DNA of 26,343 nt, from positions 369,415-395,757 of the forward strand of contig BFEA01000839.1 of NCBI GenBank assembly GCA_003427395.1, in the 5' to 3' direction. The translations under genes were made by a program, and so were the position numbers. Positions within the stretch are counted from its first letter, which is position 1. Every line of letters begins with the position of its first letter. The notes under the pieces are model-generated. The model did no database searches, was not told the origin of the DNA, and worked only from the letters and a program-made list of their open reading frames with translations. This DNA comes from Chara braunii (lineage: Eukaryota; Streptophyta; Charophyceae; Charales; Characeae). Below, piece after piece: positions 17,043-26,343 of this stretch.

Positions 17043-17819
17043 TTACAGTCTGATCTCTAAAGACAACGAGTGGGGGCGGAACAAATTAGGGAATTCTTCT
17101 GCAGATCTGAGGAGGAAGTTGGGGTCAACTGCCAACCATTCCTTAAACCTCAGATAGTAATCTCGGGGCACTGCTCTACTACCCTGTCCTTCCTCCCCTC
17201 CTTCCTTCCGATCCCAGTCCCCTGACCAACAGACCTCTGTCACCCACCCCTCCCTCTCCCCTCCCAACCATTCTTTAAAGATCTGCACTATTCGCTCAGA
17301 TATATCCTTAGACTTGTGAAGGGTGTCCAATGTCTGTTTGACAACCTCCCCCTGATGCATAAGTTCTAATTGGAAGTGGTGTTTGAATTGTTCTATTCGT
17401 TCTTACCCTTCCACCCGAACCTGGTCTAGAGCCAGGGCACAGGGTTGCCACAATAAAATCCATAATATCGTTTTTCGACCCAAATGGAACATGTTCTAGA
17501 TGAAAGAGTCCCCTTGGAGGGGCGGGCAATAGCCCATGAGTATGGCCCGCCACTTCCATGGCCACCTATACTCTGGGGCTACTTGCTGCCACAGTCTGTC
17601 CTAGCATCTCCAAGTGAGGACTGTTGCAGCGCATTGCAAGGAGATATGTTCAATTGTCTCAGCCCTTTTCCCCCCCGGAAAGCCCAACAGACATCGTGGA
17701 TACCATGGGTGGGCCCTGCCCTTCTGTTCCAACTGTGCGTGATCAATCACCCAGTCATTTGTGGGTAGACAACGAGAAAGATTCGCCATTGTAGAGATGT
17801 TATCTTGGCAGGCTTGCAT
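17043..17819 (-). pseudogene. LINE-B C-terminal Cys/His region and tail
   Basis: Three frames in different phases: 17819-17601 (LPTNDWVIDHAQLEQKG, then RAETIEHISLQC, the zf-RVT-like end), 17565-17308, and 17360-17043 (VKQTLDTLHKSKDISERIVQ, IFKEWLGG, LRFKEWLAVDPNFLL). The last stop near 17043 is the best candidate for the ORF2 end. The corresponding LINE-A tail (FKHMRLVVLMEDEV and on) aligns by eye to FKHHFQLELMHQGEV near 17345-17385. Confidence 0.6.
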
Positions 17820-18138
17820 TTATTGTCGCTGAACCAGTGTATCGGTGTGAGCAACTGTCTTTCAACATTGAGGTGTCTTTGTCATCTGTTTATCACCACA
17901 TCCTTTAGAGAACATTTAACTCTTAGCATCATGTAAGAAGACTTCACAGAGAGGTTTGAGAGCGTTTTGGATTTCGATGGGCGGGGTTATTTTGTGTGGT
18001 GGGGAGATCTTCCACTGCTCAGGATCCATGGGGAGATCTTTCACTGCTACCTCTGGGCAGAATGCCCGCCTGCCATTCAATCAGCGCCTCCTCTGGCCTT
18101 ACCGTATATACGAGCCCCACTCTGTTGGTCTCTCCTGT

Positions 18139-18342
18139 CTAAGCCACCCAGTCCCCTTTCCGAAGCACTAACCCCCTCCGTAGGATGGTCCACCATTCTA
18201 CCGGGAAGGCTTCCGTTATTTCCTCTAATGCAGTTTTTACATTGTGGCAGTATCTCAATCTTTCTTTTATTCCTTCCGGACTCTTCCAGTCCTTAATCTC
18301 CGTGTCCCAGAGGTCCCCCACCTTGATAACTTCGTTCTTCAC
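18139..18342 (-). pseudogene. LINE-B GDLWD block
   Basis: 67 codons: VIKVGDLWD, KDWKSPEGIKERLRYC, FPVEWWTILRRG. Homologous to LINE-A 13814-13629 in order and spacing. It is a conserved but unnamed part of the ORF2 C-terminus in this LINE type. Just downstream, 18001-18050 holds a small tandem duplication with a 29-bp step, which would shift the frame. Confidence 0.7.
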
Positions 18343-18699
18343 CCATCCTTTCCATGAAGTGTCGGTACTGCGATAAATTTGGCTCTACGTATTGGTTATC
18401 TTACAGTTGCCGAAGAGGGGTTGCCTTGCCACTTCCTCCCACCTTTGTGGCGGTGGGCGATTCGGGAGAGGGAGTTTCCTCCAACATTTTAATAACCGAG
18501 GCCAAAAGGCATCCTTCCCCCTCTTCCCCCCCCCCAAGGGCCCCGTGACACTGTCCAAAATCGATCATCTAGCCATGGGTGGACCGAGGAGGGGGCCTTT
18601 GGCGCGAGGCGGGTTTTGTGATCCAGGGCCAACAGTCGCCATACAAGGGGGTTTTAAAATATTAGACGCACTATCCATTGGATGCACAACGCATAAGTT

Positions 18700-19960
18700 T
18701 GAGTGAGGGGATCAAGGATGCCGAGGCCACCTCTCAGTTTCGGTTGGATGACTGAGTGTCATGCGACCCGACGTATAGCATGGGGGTTTTCGTTGTCGCC
18801 CCTTCATAGGTAGGCTGCCACTTTTTGTTTTAAGGTTTTAAGACTGTCTGCACTTAACGGCCAAAGCACTGATTTGTACAACAAACTGACCAATACTACA
18901 TTGTTAATCACCATTGTCCGTCCAAAGAGTGATGTGTGCCGGTGATTCCATTGGGAAAGCTTGGCGTCGTTGGTGGAGGCGGATGTCGAGATCCATTCAT
19001 CGTTTTCGAGAGATTTTTCGAAAGCAGGCATCTTCACCCCCAGGGCCCCAGGATCCTAATTGGGGCATCCGAATCAACCCAAGTAATTTGGTTCCCCTCC
19101 GGAGGGCGACCCTCTTGGTGGTGGAGCCACCAGCCTGCCCCCGATTTACCTTCATATCAGAAAGGGCGCAAAACAGGTTCACTAGCCTCTGTATCTCTGC
19201 CATGTTTTGTCGTTCGTGAACAGAGAACAGACAGGGACAGCATTCGCAGGGATGCTAACTATTTGTATTCGTGTTAGGCCCTTGTTGTGCCGAAGGTTTA
19301 CTGCTAAAGCCTCTATTATGACCACGAATAAGAAAGGGGCATTAGGGTCTCCTTGTTGCACAGATCATTGCAGTTTTATTTCTGGTGTCAGCAGCTTATT
19401 AATCTGCACCCTCGTACTGACATTTTGATGTAATATTCGTACCCACCTCCGAAAACAAGCTCCGAAGTTCATTTTTTCAAGACAACTGTCTAAAAATAGT
19501 CAGTCCACGTGATCGTAAGCCTTTTCAAAGTCTATAAAAATGAACGCCGCATTACTTTTGGATTGTCTTGACAAACTTATCATGTCATTCATAAGGAGTA
19601 TGTTTTTTTGGATATTCCTATTACGGATGAAACCAATCTAGGTTGCGTGGATATCCCCTCAATCACCTCTATCATCTGATTTGCTAGCGCTTTTGACAAC
19701 ATTTTATATACTACCATGAGAAGTGTGATGGGCCGATAGTTCCGAATATTCATCTTATCCCCATTTTTGTGGAGGAGGGACAACATTCCCTGTCCTGCCA
19801 ACTCTCCCAAGTCTCCAGAGTCACACAACGCTCAATAAAAAACCATCAACTCCCCATTGAGAAGCGGCCACATAGCCTCTCAAAATTCCTTTGGAAAGCC
19901 ATTCAGACCCGGAGATTTCTCTTCCTCCATCTGCAGGAGAGCTGTCCAGATTTCCTCCTT
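18700..19960 (-). pseudogene. LINE-B reverse transcriptase
   Basis: RT blocks in order on the minus strand: EIWTALLQMEEEKSPG and GFPKEF (about 19880-19955); NIRNYRPITLLMVVYKMLSK in the 19828-19589 frame; motif A FIFIDFEKAYDHVD (about 19503-19545); motif B QQGDPNAPFLFVVIIEALA (about 19295-19352); motif C region SLFTNDKT (about 19210-19230), where the usual ADD is TND; then MAEIQRLVNLFCALSDMKVN (19203 on) and the thumb HTSLFGRTMVINNVVL (frame 19037-18804), ending in LRGGLGILDP (about 18710-18740). Trp codons at 19500-19502, 18804-18806 and 18759-18761 are now TGA. The catalytic pair is damaged, so it is inactive. Confidence 0.85.
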
Positions 19961-20254
19961 GAACAGCCATTTCGTCAAAACGGACATATTATATCCTTTG
20001 AATGAAATTGAAATTGAGTTTTTGGGCCAAAATCCGGTCCAAATTTTTAGCTCCGGGGGCTCCGGCGTTCCTAGAACGTCGGACCCCCTACATGTATCTG
20101 GTCTCAGCTTGAGGTCAGATGCATCTTGGTGGTCCAGCGTTCTAGGAACATTGGACCCCAGGAGCCAAAAATTTGGACCGGATTTCCGCCAAAAAATTCA
20201 ATTTCAATTTCGTTCAAAAAATATAATATATCCGTTTTGACGAAATGACCGTTC
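19961..20254. mobile_element. Foldback element: 294-bp near-complete palindrome
   Basis: The sequence is its own approximate reverse complement about position 20108. For example CATTTCGTCAAAACGGA at 19968 pairs with TCCGTTTTGACGAAATG ending at 20248, AATCCGGTCCAAATTTTT pairs with AAAAATTTGGACCGGATT, and the centre is CTCA-GCT-TGAG. Arms match roughly 85% by eye with almost no loop. It splits the LINE-B RT between DIKMTK and LFKEEIWTALL. No clear target-site duplication is seen, and the right flank repeats GGTCATTT next to the end. It has no coding capacity. Confidence 0.85.
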
Positions 20255-20283
20255 TTGGTCATTTTTATATCCAAGAGGTATTT

Positions 20284-21058
20284 CTATATTGCTAAAAGAC
20301 AGTTCTCCATTGACTGTAAGAAGTCATTTATCCCTCTTTGTCGCTCGGTCATCTGCTGAGAGGGGATATGTGAGGAGAACATATCTTTGTAATATGTCAT
20401 TGCAATCCTTGTGCAACGAGTTGTGATAGTAGCTAGTTCGTGAGTTATTGGGTCTAAAAGAGCTTCGATGGTGGTGCGATGGACTCTTATTGATGCTAGG
20501 CGAAAAAACTGAGAGTCCATAGTTCCTAGAGTAGTGTATTTTGCTAATTTGCCTCGAATACTAGTACCTTGCTATCTATGTTGAGCGACTTGTAACAGTT
20601 GGTCTTTCAATTTTCGGATGGTCTCATTGTGGTCCATAGAGTTGTCCTGGGATACAAGGTTGTGAAGTTGCCTATGGATATTCACTTGTTGTGCGTATCG
20701 TGCTCCTGCCGACAGTTTAGAGGAATCCTTGCATTTCTTGGAAAGAAAAAAAAAAACATTCGTGAACCATCTAACATCTTAATCAAATGCATGTCTCTGA
20801 CCTCGCCAGAATGCCCACAATGCCCCACATGTCGTGGATATATGTGTAAGACCTCTTGTCTTTTAGTAGAGATGTGTTGCGTTTATAGTACCGAAGTCCG
20901 GGGCCCGGACATTTTCCAAAGGAAAAAATGGCTGCACACAAGAAATGGTCTAGCTCTGGGTGGGGGCTCTGTGGGAAAATTGTTGTAACAGGTGTGAAAT
21001 AAACTGGTACGGCCTCGATGTAACGGTCGAGAAGTTGCTGCGTCTTTCCATCCGCCAA
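20284..21058 (-). pseudogene. LINE-B region between endonuclease and RT
   Basis: Two frames (21058-20783 and 20520-20284) with no catalytic motif. The second, containing LASIRVHRTTIEALLDPITH and ATITTRCTRIAMTYYKDMFS, has the helical, tRNA-like-named linker look of L1-type ORF2 (the YY-x-D/E-x-F/L block that precedes RT motif 0). The foldback element cuts the reading just downstream. Confidence 0.5.
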
Positions 21059-21095
21059 CTTGATAAGGCATTTTATATTTCTTGTGATAATAAAA

Positions 21096-21452
21096 TCAAA
21101 TCGATACGTGATTTGGAGTGTCTTGCTTGGTCATTGGTGCAGAGAAATGTATATGTCTTCGCAGCTGAGTGCAAGTAGCGATATATGTCCACGAGGCCTT
21201 GGGCCCACAAAGGTGTGCTATTGTTCTTTCATCCTCTTCGACGTAGTTTGGGCAGGGGGCCCGAGGGCCCCATCTATCCATCGATCGATCGAGCGCCGCG
21301 TTAAAGTCCCCTGCCATTATTAGTGGAAGTCCTTGTGGTACTCGAGTCATGAGATGGGCAAAAAAACATGCCCTTTCTGTTACAGAGTTGGGGGCATAAA
21401 CACAAAAAATGCATATTATTTCAATTCCAACATCTCTAGGATCGAGACCCAT
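21096..21452 (-). pseudogene. LINE-B APE endonuclease, C-terminal half
   Basis: A 118-codon frame with IICIFCVYAPNS at 12-23 (the YAPN motif), MAGDFNAALD at 46-55 (G-D-F-N, catalytic Asp and Asn), and a decayed end where S-R-I-D and S-D-H motifs should be: SWTYIATCTQLRRHIHFSA keeps only the spacing. Together with 21985-21563 it makes one APE domain of ordinary length, broken by a frameshift. Confidence 0.8.
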
Positions 21453-21562
21453 CTCCCTTGTTCTTCATCCATGGTCCAGTTCACCACTTCTAAGCGGGAT
21501 TCTGATGGGACTCATATCGCTACTCCTCCTGACCCTGGAACCTTTGCATGAGCCCTGTAGGC

Positions 21563-21985
21563 CTAGTGAGGTTGGTGTGGCCAGACAGATTTGTGGGCCC
21601 AGTGGTGTTTCGGTTTGTCCATGAAATGTGTCTCCTGAGTACAAACCACGTCGGGCCAGGTTTTTCCCCCTACTCCCCTTCGCAGATCCCGGATCACCTG
21701 ATGTTTTGTGGGGTTAAAGGAGGCCAAGCCATTTACGTTCAGGGTTCTCAAATCCAAGTCTGCACTTTGGAGACGATTTTTCCACCGAGGATTTTTACAA
21801 TACAAGGTGTCAATTTCATCCATCAGTTCCTTTGTCTCCTCCTCCTCCGCTTCTTGTGTCTTCTTTTCATATCCTCTCCCATGGTCGGATGGACCAGTCC
21901 ATTGTGCATAGCAGCCCGTTTCTAAGGACCCTCGACAGGCAGGTGTGAAGGTCGTCTTCGAACCAGACAGATTCTGCTTTAACAC
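21563..21985 (-). pseudogene. LINE-B APE endonuclease, N-terminal half
   Basis: A 140-codon frame. Residues 40-60 are acidic linker; DLRTLNVNGLASFNPTKHQV at about 78-97 is the first APE motif (L-N-V/I-N-G-L), and WPDVVCTQETH at 110-120 carries the metal-binding Glu (E118, about 21632). The following GGVAI block is found in another frame near 21510, so a frameshift separates the halves. The enzyme nicks target DNA to prime reverse transcription. Confidence 0.82.
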
Positions 21986-22151
21986 AATGTAGGGGGAGCT
22001 TCATCAGAGCACTGTGGTTGAGCCATTTGAGGTTGAAGTCTTTATCCTCTTCGAAGTGGAGATATAGGTATGTTGCAACAATTCTCATTAGCCCTTCGAA
22101 TTGTGGGAGAGTCGCCTGAACACCTGCCGAGACAAATCGACCAATAAAGGG

Positions 22152-23475
22152 CTACGCTTGTTGCCTAAATTCTTCGTCCCGCAAACCAGGGAGGGACCAG
22201 ATGTTATAGAATTCCCACCCTAGCAGTGTCACCCCAACCTGCACCAGGGAGAGACCAATTTTCATCATGTCTCGTGCCTGTCTCAGTGGAATGACTGGCA
22301 TGACCTCGTTATGTTGCAGGGTCTTCTCGTATTGTCCCGCCTCTACCAAATGTCTTAGTTTCCTTTGGCGTGGCTATTCTGGGGTAGGGTCGTTGGGTGT
22401 CTAGTTTTCCTTTGCTGAAGCCGGGGGCGGCTTCTGCTGCATGGGGGGATGAAATTGTAGGGCTGCGAGGTAGTGGATTCATTGAAAAATCTCTGGCCAA
22501 GTGACGTGGGGAGGGGGGACAACTTCCAACGTCGTTCGCAGTGTCGGGCTTTTTTCCAACATATCGAATAACTGGACGTAGGTATAGTCTCATAAATTTG
22601 GCTGGCCTTATGGGTATTGCACCCGGAACCCTTCTATCAGCCAGTCAACGATTGTTTTCTGTTTCTACTCTGTGTCCATGTCGACCAGCGGGGCTCTCGA
22701 AACCTGTTGGTCTTGCCCCCTTGTCAAGGGGGGGGGAGAGGGGTGCAGGGGGATCCTCGATCTCCATGGGCAGTGGTCCGAAAGCCGCTTCGTAGAGATC
22801 TGCCTCTCTATTAGTATATATCGGTGCACATTGTTGTTCCCCTTGTTCGACCTCTCTTGTAGCAACGGTCTAATGTCCCTCTAGAGTCCCTTCCTGTTTG
22901 TCTCTTTTTAAGCCTCGTTGGTTCTCCTCCCTCTCCTCACTCTCCTTCATTATCCCAGTCCCTCACTGGTTTTTTCCTACTGCAGGAGCCTGTTGCCCCC
23001 CGTCCCCTTTTTTACTGTTTTTTCTTTCTTTTTTTGTAAGTCTCCTTGTGTGCTCTGTGTCAGCGAGACATATCTTGTTTCTCATTCCCCTCCCTGTGAT
23101 CCCTGCAGCCTGTCGACTCGATTGGGGTGCTTTTGGGGACTGTTTACTAACAGTTGGTCAGTAGATTGCCCCGCAGGGAGCTGAAAGTGTGCAGCTGAGG
23201 TCCTGAACATTCTTTGGAGCAGCTCTCCCCATTGCATATGAGCCAGAGGACCCTGTTCCAACAAGATCTTCACCATCGGGTTTTTGTCCAGTGCTTCCTT
23301 CAGTGGAACCTGCACCCAGGTCCAGAAGTCGAGTTGGTCTTCTGTGTGGAAGGATTGTAGCCCATATAGAATTCATTCTAAGATTTGAAGCGTGGAGACG
23401 TTCGGTTCCCCTAACAGTCTCACACCTATTGGGTTGTTTCCTCCCTCTAGTGCTCTCTCCAGCACTCCACCACAC
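22152..23475 (-). pseudogene. Degenerate ORF1 C-terminus and ORF2 start of LINE-B
   Basis: A patchwork of minus frames (23475-23158, 23315-23082, 22865-22665, 22593-22309, 22349-22152), mostly Pro/Ser/Arg-rich and without motifs. They fill the interval between the ORF1 knuckle region and the endonuclease, so they are best read as eroded linker and low-complexity sequence. I cannot place the ORF1 stop or ORF2 start. Confidence 0.4.
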
Positions 23476-23674
23476 GGGTATGGTATATTTCGGTGTTCCA
23501 TATGTATCAATGTATCATAACCCTTTGCTCTATTGCTGCTTCTCCTTTCCCTTCTTCCAACCCTTCCATCCCTTCCTTGCCTTGTTCGATGTTGAGCGGA
23601 GAGAATCTGTTACCCCTTTCACTCAGATCCCCAGAGTCTGCCCTGACTTTTGTATGTCATTGTTCCCCTGGTTG

Positions 23675-24346
23675 TCACTCCTTTTGGCCTGGTTGGGACG
23701 GGATCCTCCGTTTTTTAAGATAGTCTTCCGGGTGCGGTCCCAGGTTTCTTTTTCCACGGTCACTTGGTTTGGGTCCTTTTCCAGCCAAGTCCGATTTGGG
23801 GAGGGGGGTGTGCACGTGCAATTCCACCGTCTCTAGGGGGATCCAGGTGTCTGGGGGATTGGTATCCAATCGGGGTCCTGACTTATCCCACACCGATCCG
23901 ATGGCTTTGCCACCCTCGTTGAACTTGTCTGCATAGACCCATCCTTCATGGCCCGGGTCCACCGTGCGCCAATAAGTGCTTCTGAACGGGTCTTGAATTA
24001 GACGACCCGTGACCCTGGTTTGGTAGATGGGGTGATGGGGGCAGACAGAGTGGGATTACAAATGGTCATAAGCCTGACATTTGAAGCACCATGGTCTGAG
24101 TTTATAGGCCGTATGTATTTTGAATTCCTTTTCTCCTGCCATGAAGGAAATTATATCATCCATGAAAACAGACGACCCCTCTAGGAGTTCTATTGCCATC
24201 ATCAAGTAATCATCCCGTCCTGCCACGTGGGGAGGGAGGGGATCGATGAAATCTATGATGTCAAATCTCTCCCCGAAATCTTGTACAAAAGCCGCTTGAA
24301 TTTCGATGGGGATATGGCGGAATTCCACCCCGAAATATTTCGCCAT
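23675..24346 (-). pseudogene. LINE-B ORF1 RNA-binding region with CCHC knuckle
   Basis: A single minus frame runs from 24346 to 23675 and is broken only by stops around the TAA just below 24061. Residues 1-85 (VEFRHIPIEIQAAFVQDFGE through FMAGEKEFKIHTAYKL) have the alternating strand-helix look of the DUF4283-like ORF1 domain of plant LINEs. Then comes RPWCFKCQAYDH with the knuckle continuing past the TAA to SHSVC (C-x2-C-x4-H-x6-C). Beyond it lies WVYADKFNEGGKAIGSVWD and a basic Pro-rich tail. ORF1 proteins coat the LINE RNA. Confidence 0.6.
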
Positions 24347-24360
24347 AACCGATCCCTTCT

Positions 24361-24558
24361 CTAAGTTATCTCCTCAAGTCGTTTTTGCTTCGGCGGAGAC
24401 CATGGATAGATGCGAACCTCAGATCGTTGACACCGAATCCTCCGCCAACCGTCCATGGTTAGCTTGTCTGATTCGTATTGATAGATTACTGTGACGGTTG
24501 ATACTGAAATTGGCTGAAGCAAAAAAAGGTTGTGTGTCTCCTCCATCTTCCCTTTCAA
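24361..24558 (-). pseudogene. LINE-B ORF1 middle fragment
   Basis: A 65-codon frame, out of phase with the N-terminal part, bridging to the knuckle region. It has no recognised motif. Its place between SWADRLR and the CCHC region is its only support. Confidence 0.35.
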
Positions 24559-24677
24559 AGATGTCAGTCTCCTCCTTATTCATCCTACCTTGTCATTGGT
24601 GGCTTTAAAGGTTGCGTCGTCATGAAATACCCAGTTACTGGCATGTTTCATGTACAACTAATTTATGATTTTTACCT

Positions 24678-25154
24678 TTAATCTAGCAGGGATTTGACCA
24701 CCGAAGACTTGCCTCCTTGGCTAACGACTTTCGATTCCGATGAGGTCGAGAGTTCTGTCAGGAAAAATACCCCGGTTATTGATAAGTTATCGAGTGGTAT
24801 CTTCCATTCCTGGCTTTCGCCTCCCTCTACATGCCTCCGCACCGAAATCGACTGGCCTATGTGTGGTTTGCGGAGGCGATCTGCCCAAGAGAAAGAGGGA
24901 GAAGGTGGTGAAAGGGGTTGATTGGCAGGCTGGGCTCGGCCATTTGACGTCTCGTTGACTGGATGTGCGGTCGTGGCATCTTGTCGATCTCTGGTCTGGC
25001 CCCCTCCTTCGTCTCCTCTGCCTACCCCCAATCTCCCTTCTGCTTGTTGTCTCATCGCCCCATAGTACAGAAGAGCAGATTCTAGTCGTTTATGTGCCCT
25101 CTGTTTTCTTTGATATTTCTGGCCTATTCCTGGACACTTTTTATTAGTGGTCAT
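24678..25154 (-). pseudogene. LINE-B ORF1 N-terminal part
   Basis: 158 codons from an ATG in a good context (CACCATGACC). The frame is open further upstream to about 25265 and there reads a strongly basic stretch (TKKEKRKKRKGKRRKGEKKE), so the true start may lie upstream. The middle is Gly/Asp/Gln/Pro-rich and ends in SPPSPSFSWADRLR, a motif placed similarly in plant-type LINE ORF1 proteins ahead of their RNA-binding domain. A frameshift follows at about 24678. Confidence 0.55.
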
Positions 25155-25270
25155 GGTGCTTACCCTGCCCTTCTTTTCCTTCTTCTCTCCCTTCCTCCTT
25201 TTACCCTTTCTCTTCTTTCTTTTCTCCTTCTTGGTACGTGGGTTGATTTGGTCGGTATCCTGCTCTTGAT

Positions 25271-25886
25271 TCTTGCCCTAATTTAATTACCTCAAACCCC
25301 TTTTCGCTACCATTCTATTATAATCCATCGTCCAATCAGTCCTTGTTAGACCTTGTCACAATGATTCTATGTAGTCTCCTGCCAGCATCTTCTGATACCG
25401 AGATTCCTTCTTGATCGCCCCCAACGTGTCCCTATGTTCTCGGCATACTATCTGTCTATTTTGTTGTTGATCACATTAATTCCGTTGTATTGTGCTTATT
25501 TTGATCCCACTGTTATCCTTTCAAGCTATGCTTAGTCCATTATTTCGACCAAAAATTCAGAGATGTTCGTTTTAGCTTACCTGGGGAGGTCTTGCCGATA
25601 GATTGCTATCGCTCCTTCACTGGGGGAGCAAACTCCCCACGGGGACCCTGAGAAGCGTAGCAGACCTTTTCCGTCGATGTCGCTGATCCCAGCTTGTACC
25701 CTGGTTCTATGCACCACCCCGTTTCTCACTCCCTCTATCCTTTCCATGTGTCACCTCAGTCTACCACTCCCTCGATGTGAGTTTTGCTACGGCGGACTTG
25801 AGATATGTTACCGACCGAGCCCCTCTCTCTTTGTCCCTTCGCAGTGATGGCGTAGGTTGCGCCCTGGCACTACGAGCTTATCATAG
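25271..25886. other. No recognisable gene; possible LINE-B 5' UTR
   Basis: Short motif-less frames. A small hairpin lies at 25623-25628/25633-25638 (GGGGAG, loop CAAA, CTCCCC). It may be the 5' UTR of LINE-B or its flank; the boundary cannot be seen. Confidence 0.4.
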
Positions 25887-26074
25887 CGTTGGCGCTAGGT
25901 AGTGCAAAATCATTCTGTCTTGATAGACATAGTAGGTGGTGGGCCATCATCCGTTCTTGCACTAGCCCCTAACCTTGTACCGTTGGTGCTAGGTAGTGCA
26001 TAATCATTCCGTCTTGATAGACTTAGTAGGTAGTGGGCCATCATCCGTTCTTGCACTAGTCCCCAGCCTTGTAC
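25887..26074 (+). repeat. 94-bp tandem duplication, two copies
   Basis: Copies 25887-25980 and 25981-26074 differ at 8 of 94 positions with no indel, so the duplication is moderately old. Each copy carries TAGTGCA near its start and TGCACTA near its end, which could form a 7-bp stem. No coding capacity. Confidence 0.92.
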
Positions 26075-26277
26075 CGTGTTGGCGGGGGTATTTAAATTTT
26101 AAACCACCAGTACCTCGCCTAGCTATCAAGTCTGCGGCTCGGACTACCAGTAGCCCGATCATTGCCGAGCCTCGGACAACCGGTAGTACATCATGGAAGA
26201 ACAAAAAAATGGAAAAAAACACAAAAAAACAAACAACATTCTGTAAAAAAAAAAAAAAAGGAAATCAGACATACCCA

Positions 26278-26321
26278 ACGAGAATGAATCTTCCTCGATA
26301 AAGATGAAGATTCATTCTTGT
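26278..26321. repeat. Strong hairpin, 16-bp arms
   Basis: Arms 26278-26293 and 26306-26321 pair over 16 positions with one G.T, around the core AGAATGAATCTTC / GAAGATTCATTCT and a 12-nt loop. It sits after an A-rich stretch (26244-26260). Confidence 0.88.
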
Positions 26322-26329
26322 GGAACGTT

Positions 26330-26343
26330 CACACACACACACA
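26330..26343. repeat. (CA)n microsatellite at window end
   Basis: A CA dinucleotide run reaches the last base and probably continues beyond. Confidence 0.85.

Larger units (their letters stand above)
16627..25270 (-). mobile_element. LINE-B: near full-length but inactive non-LTR retrotransposon
   Basis: Minus-strand order: ORF1 (about 25250-22300) with a basic N-terminus, RNA-binding-like middle and CCHC knuckle; APE-type endonuclease (about 21790-21100); RT (about 20950-18700); C-terminal GDLWD block (18342-18139); Cys/His region (17819-17601); C-terminal tail to 17043; 3' UTR; and a 29-nt poly(A) (16655-16627 read on minus). About 8.6 kb including a 294-bp foldback insertion. Coding is broken many times. 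The layout (ORF1 knuckle, APE, RT, zf-RVT, poly(A)) is that of L1/plant-type LINEs. The 5' end is not defined. Confidence 0.85.

Noticed and set aside
20041-20160. Foldback centre read as the two LTRs of a solo element
   Set aside because: The two halves are in inverted, not direct, orientation and are symmetric to the centre.
21548-21925. 125-codon plus frame and similar plus frames across 17400-25300
   Set aside because: They are antisense to LINE-B coding blocks with identifiable endonuclease, RT and ORF1 motifs on the minus strand.
25887-26074. CRISPR-like repeat array
   Set aside because: Two contiguous 94-bp copies without spacers in a eukaryotic window; a plain tandem duplication explains it.

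Overview
ORGANISM. This is eukaryotic, repeat-dominated nuclear DNA: long poly(A)/poly(T) tracts, microsatellites, two LINEs, Penelope-like retroelement (PLE) pieces, a MITE-like DNA transposon, a foldback element, and no intact host gene I can defend. The LINE proteins and a PLE with its GIY-YIG nuclease ahead of the reverse transcriptase (RT) point to the green lineage. From memory of the style of these repeats I favour a charophyte such as Chara; this is inference and was not checked against a database. LAYOUT. 1-372: ~84-bp tandem repeat. 730-3845 (minus): decayed PLE with domain order SAP-like, GIY-YIG, CxC, DKG-like, RT, matching the permuted Chlamys/Naiad-type PLEs. 4100-4168: (GA)n. 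4258-5583: a dense run of about twenty different short hairpins, the oddest structure in the window. 5621-5999: seven copies of a 54-bp minisatellite. 7126-8208 (plus): unrecognised decayed coding frame ending near a 49-nt poly(A). 8281-9238: more scattered hairpins. 9420-9931 (minus): zinc-knuckle plus coiled-coil pseudogene. 10658-11080 (minus): late-RT PLE fragment. About 11590-15062 (minus): 5'-truncated LINE (LINE-A), interrupted at 12676-13640 by a TIR transposon. About 16627-25270 (minus): near full-length but dead LINE (LINE-B) with ORF1, APE endonuclease, RT, C-terminal zinc-binding region and poly(A), interrupted at 19961-20254 by a palindromic foldback element. 25887-26074: 94-bp tandem duplication. 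26278-26321: strong hairpin, then a (CA)n tract at the window end. ASSEMBLY WARNING. 16557-16594 is a head-to-head pair of Tn5 mosaic ends, the Nextera mate-pair junction, and so a sequencing artefact. The sequence just after it repeats 15267-15300, and an N sits at 15322. Segment 15323-16594 is therefore probably wrongly inserted, and 15300 probably continues through poly(T) directly into the LINE-B tail at 16656. FUNCTION. No genes here work together as a pathway. Both LINEs and the PLE carry stops and frameshifts, and the RT catalytic aspartates are altered in both LINEs. The window reads as nested, dead retroelements with unusual fold-back DNA between them.
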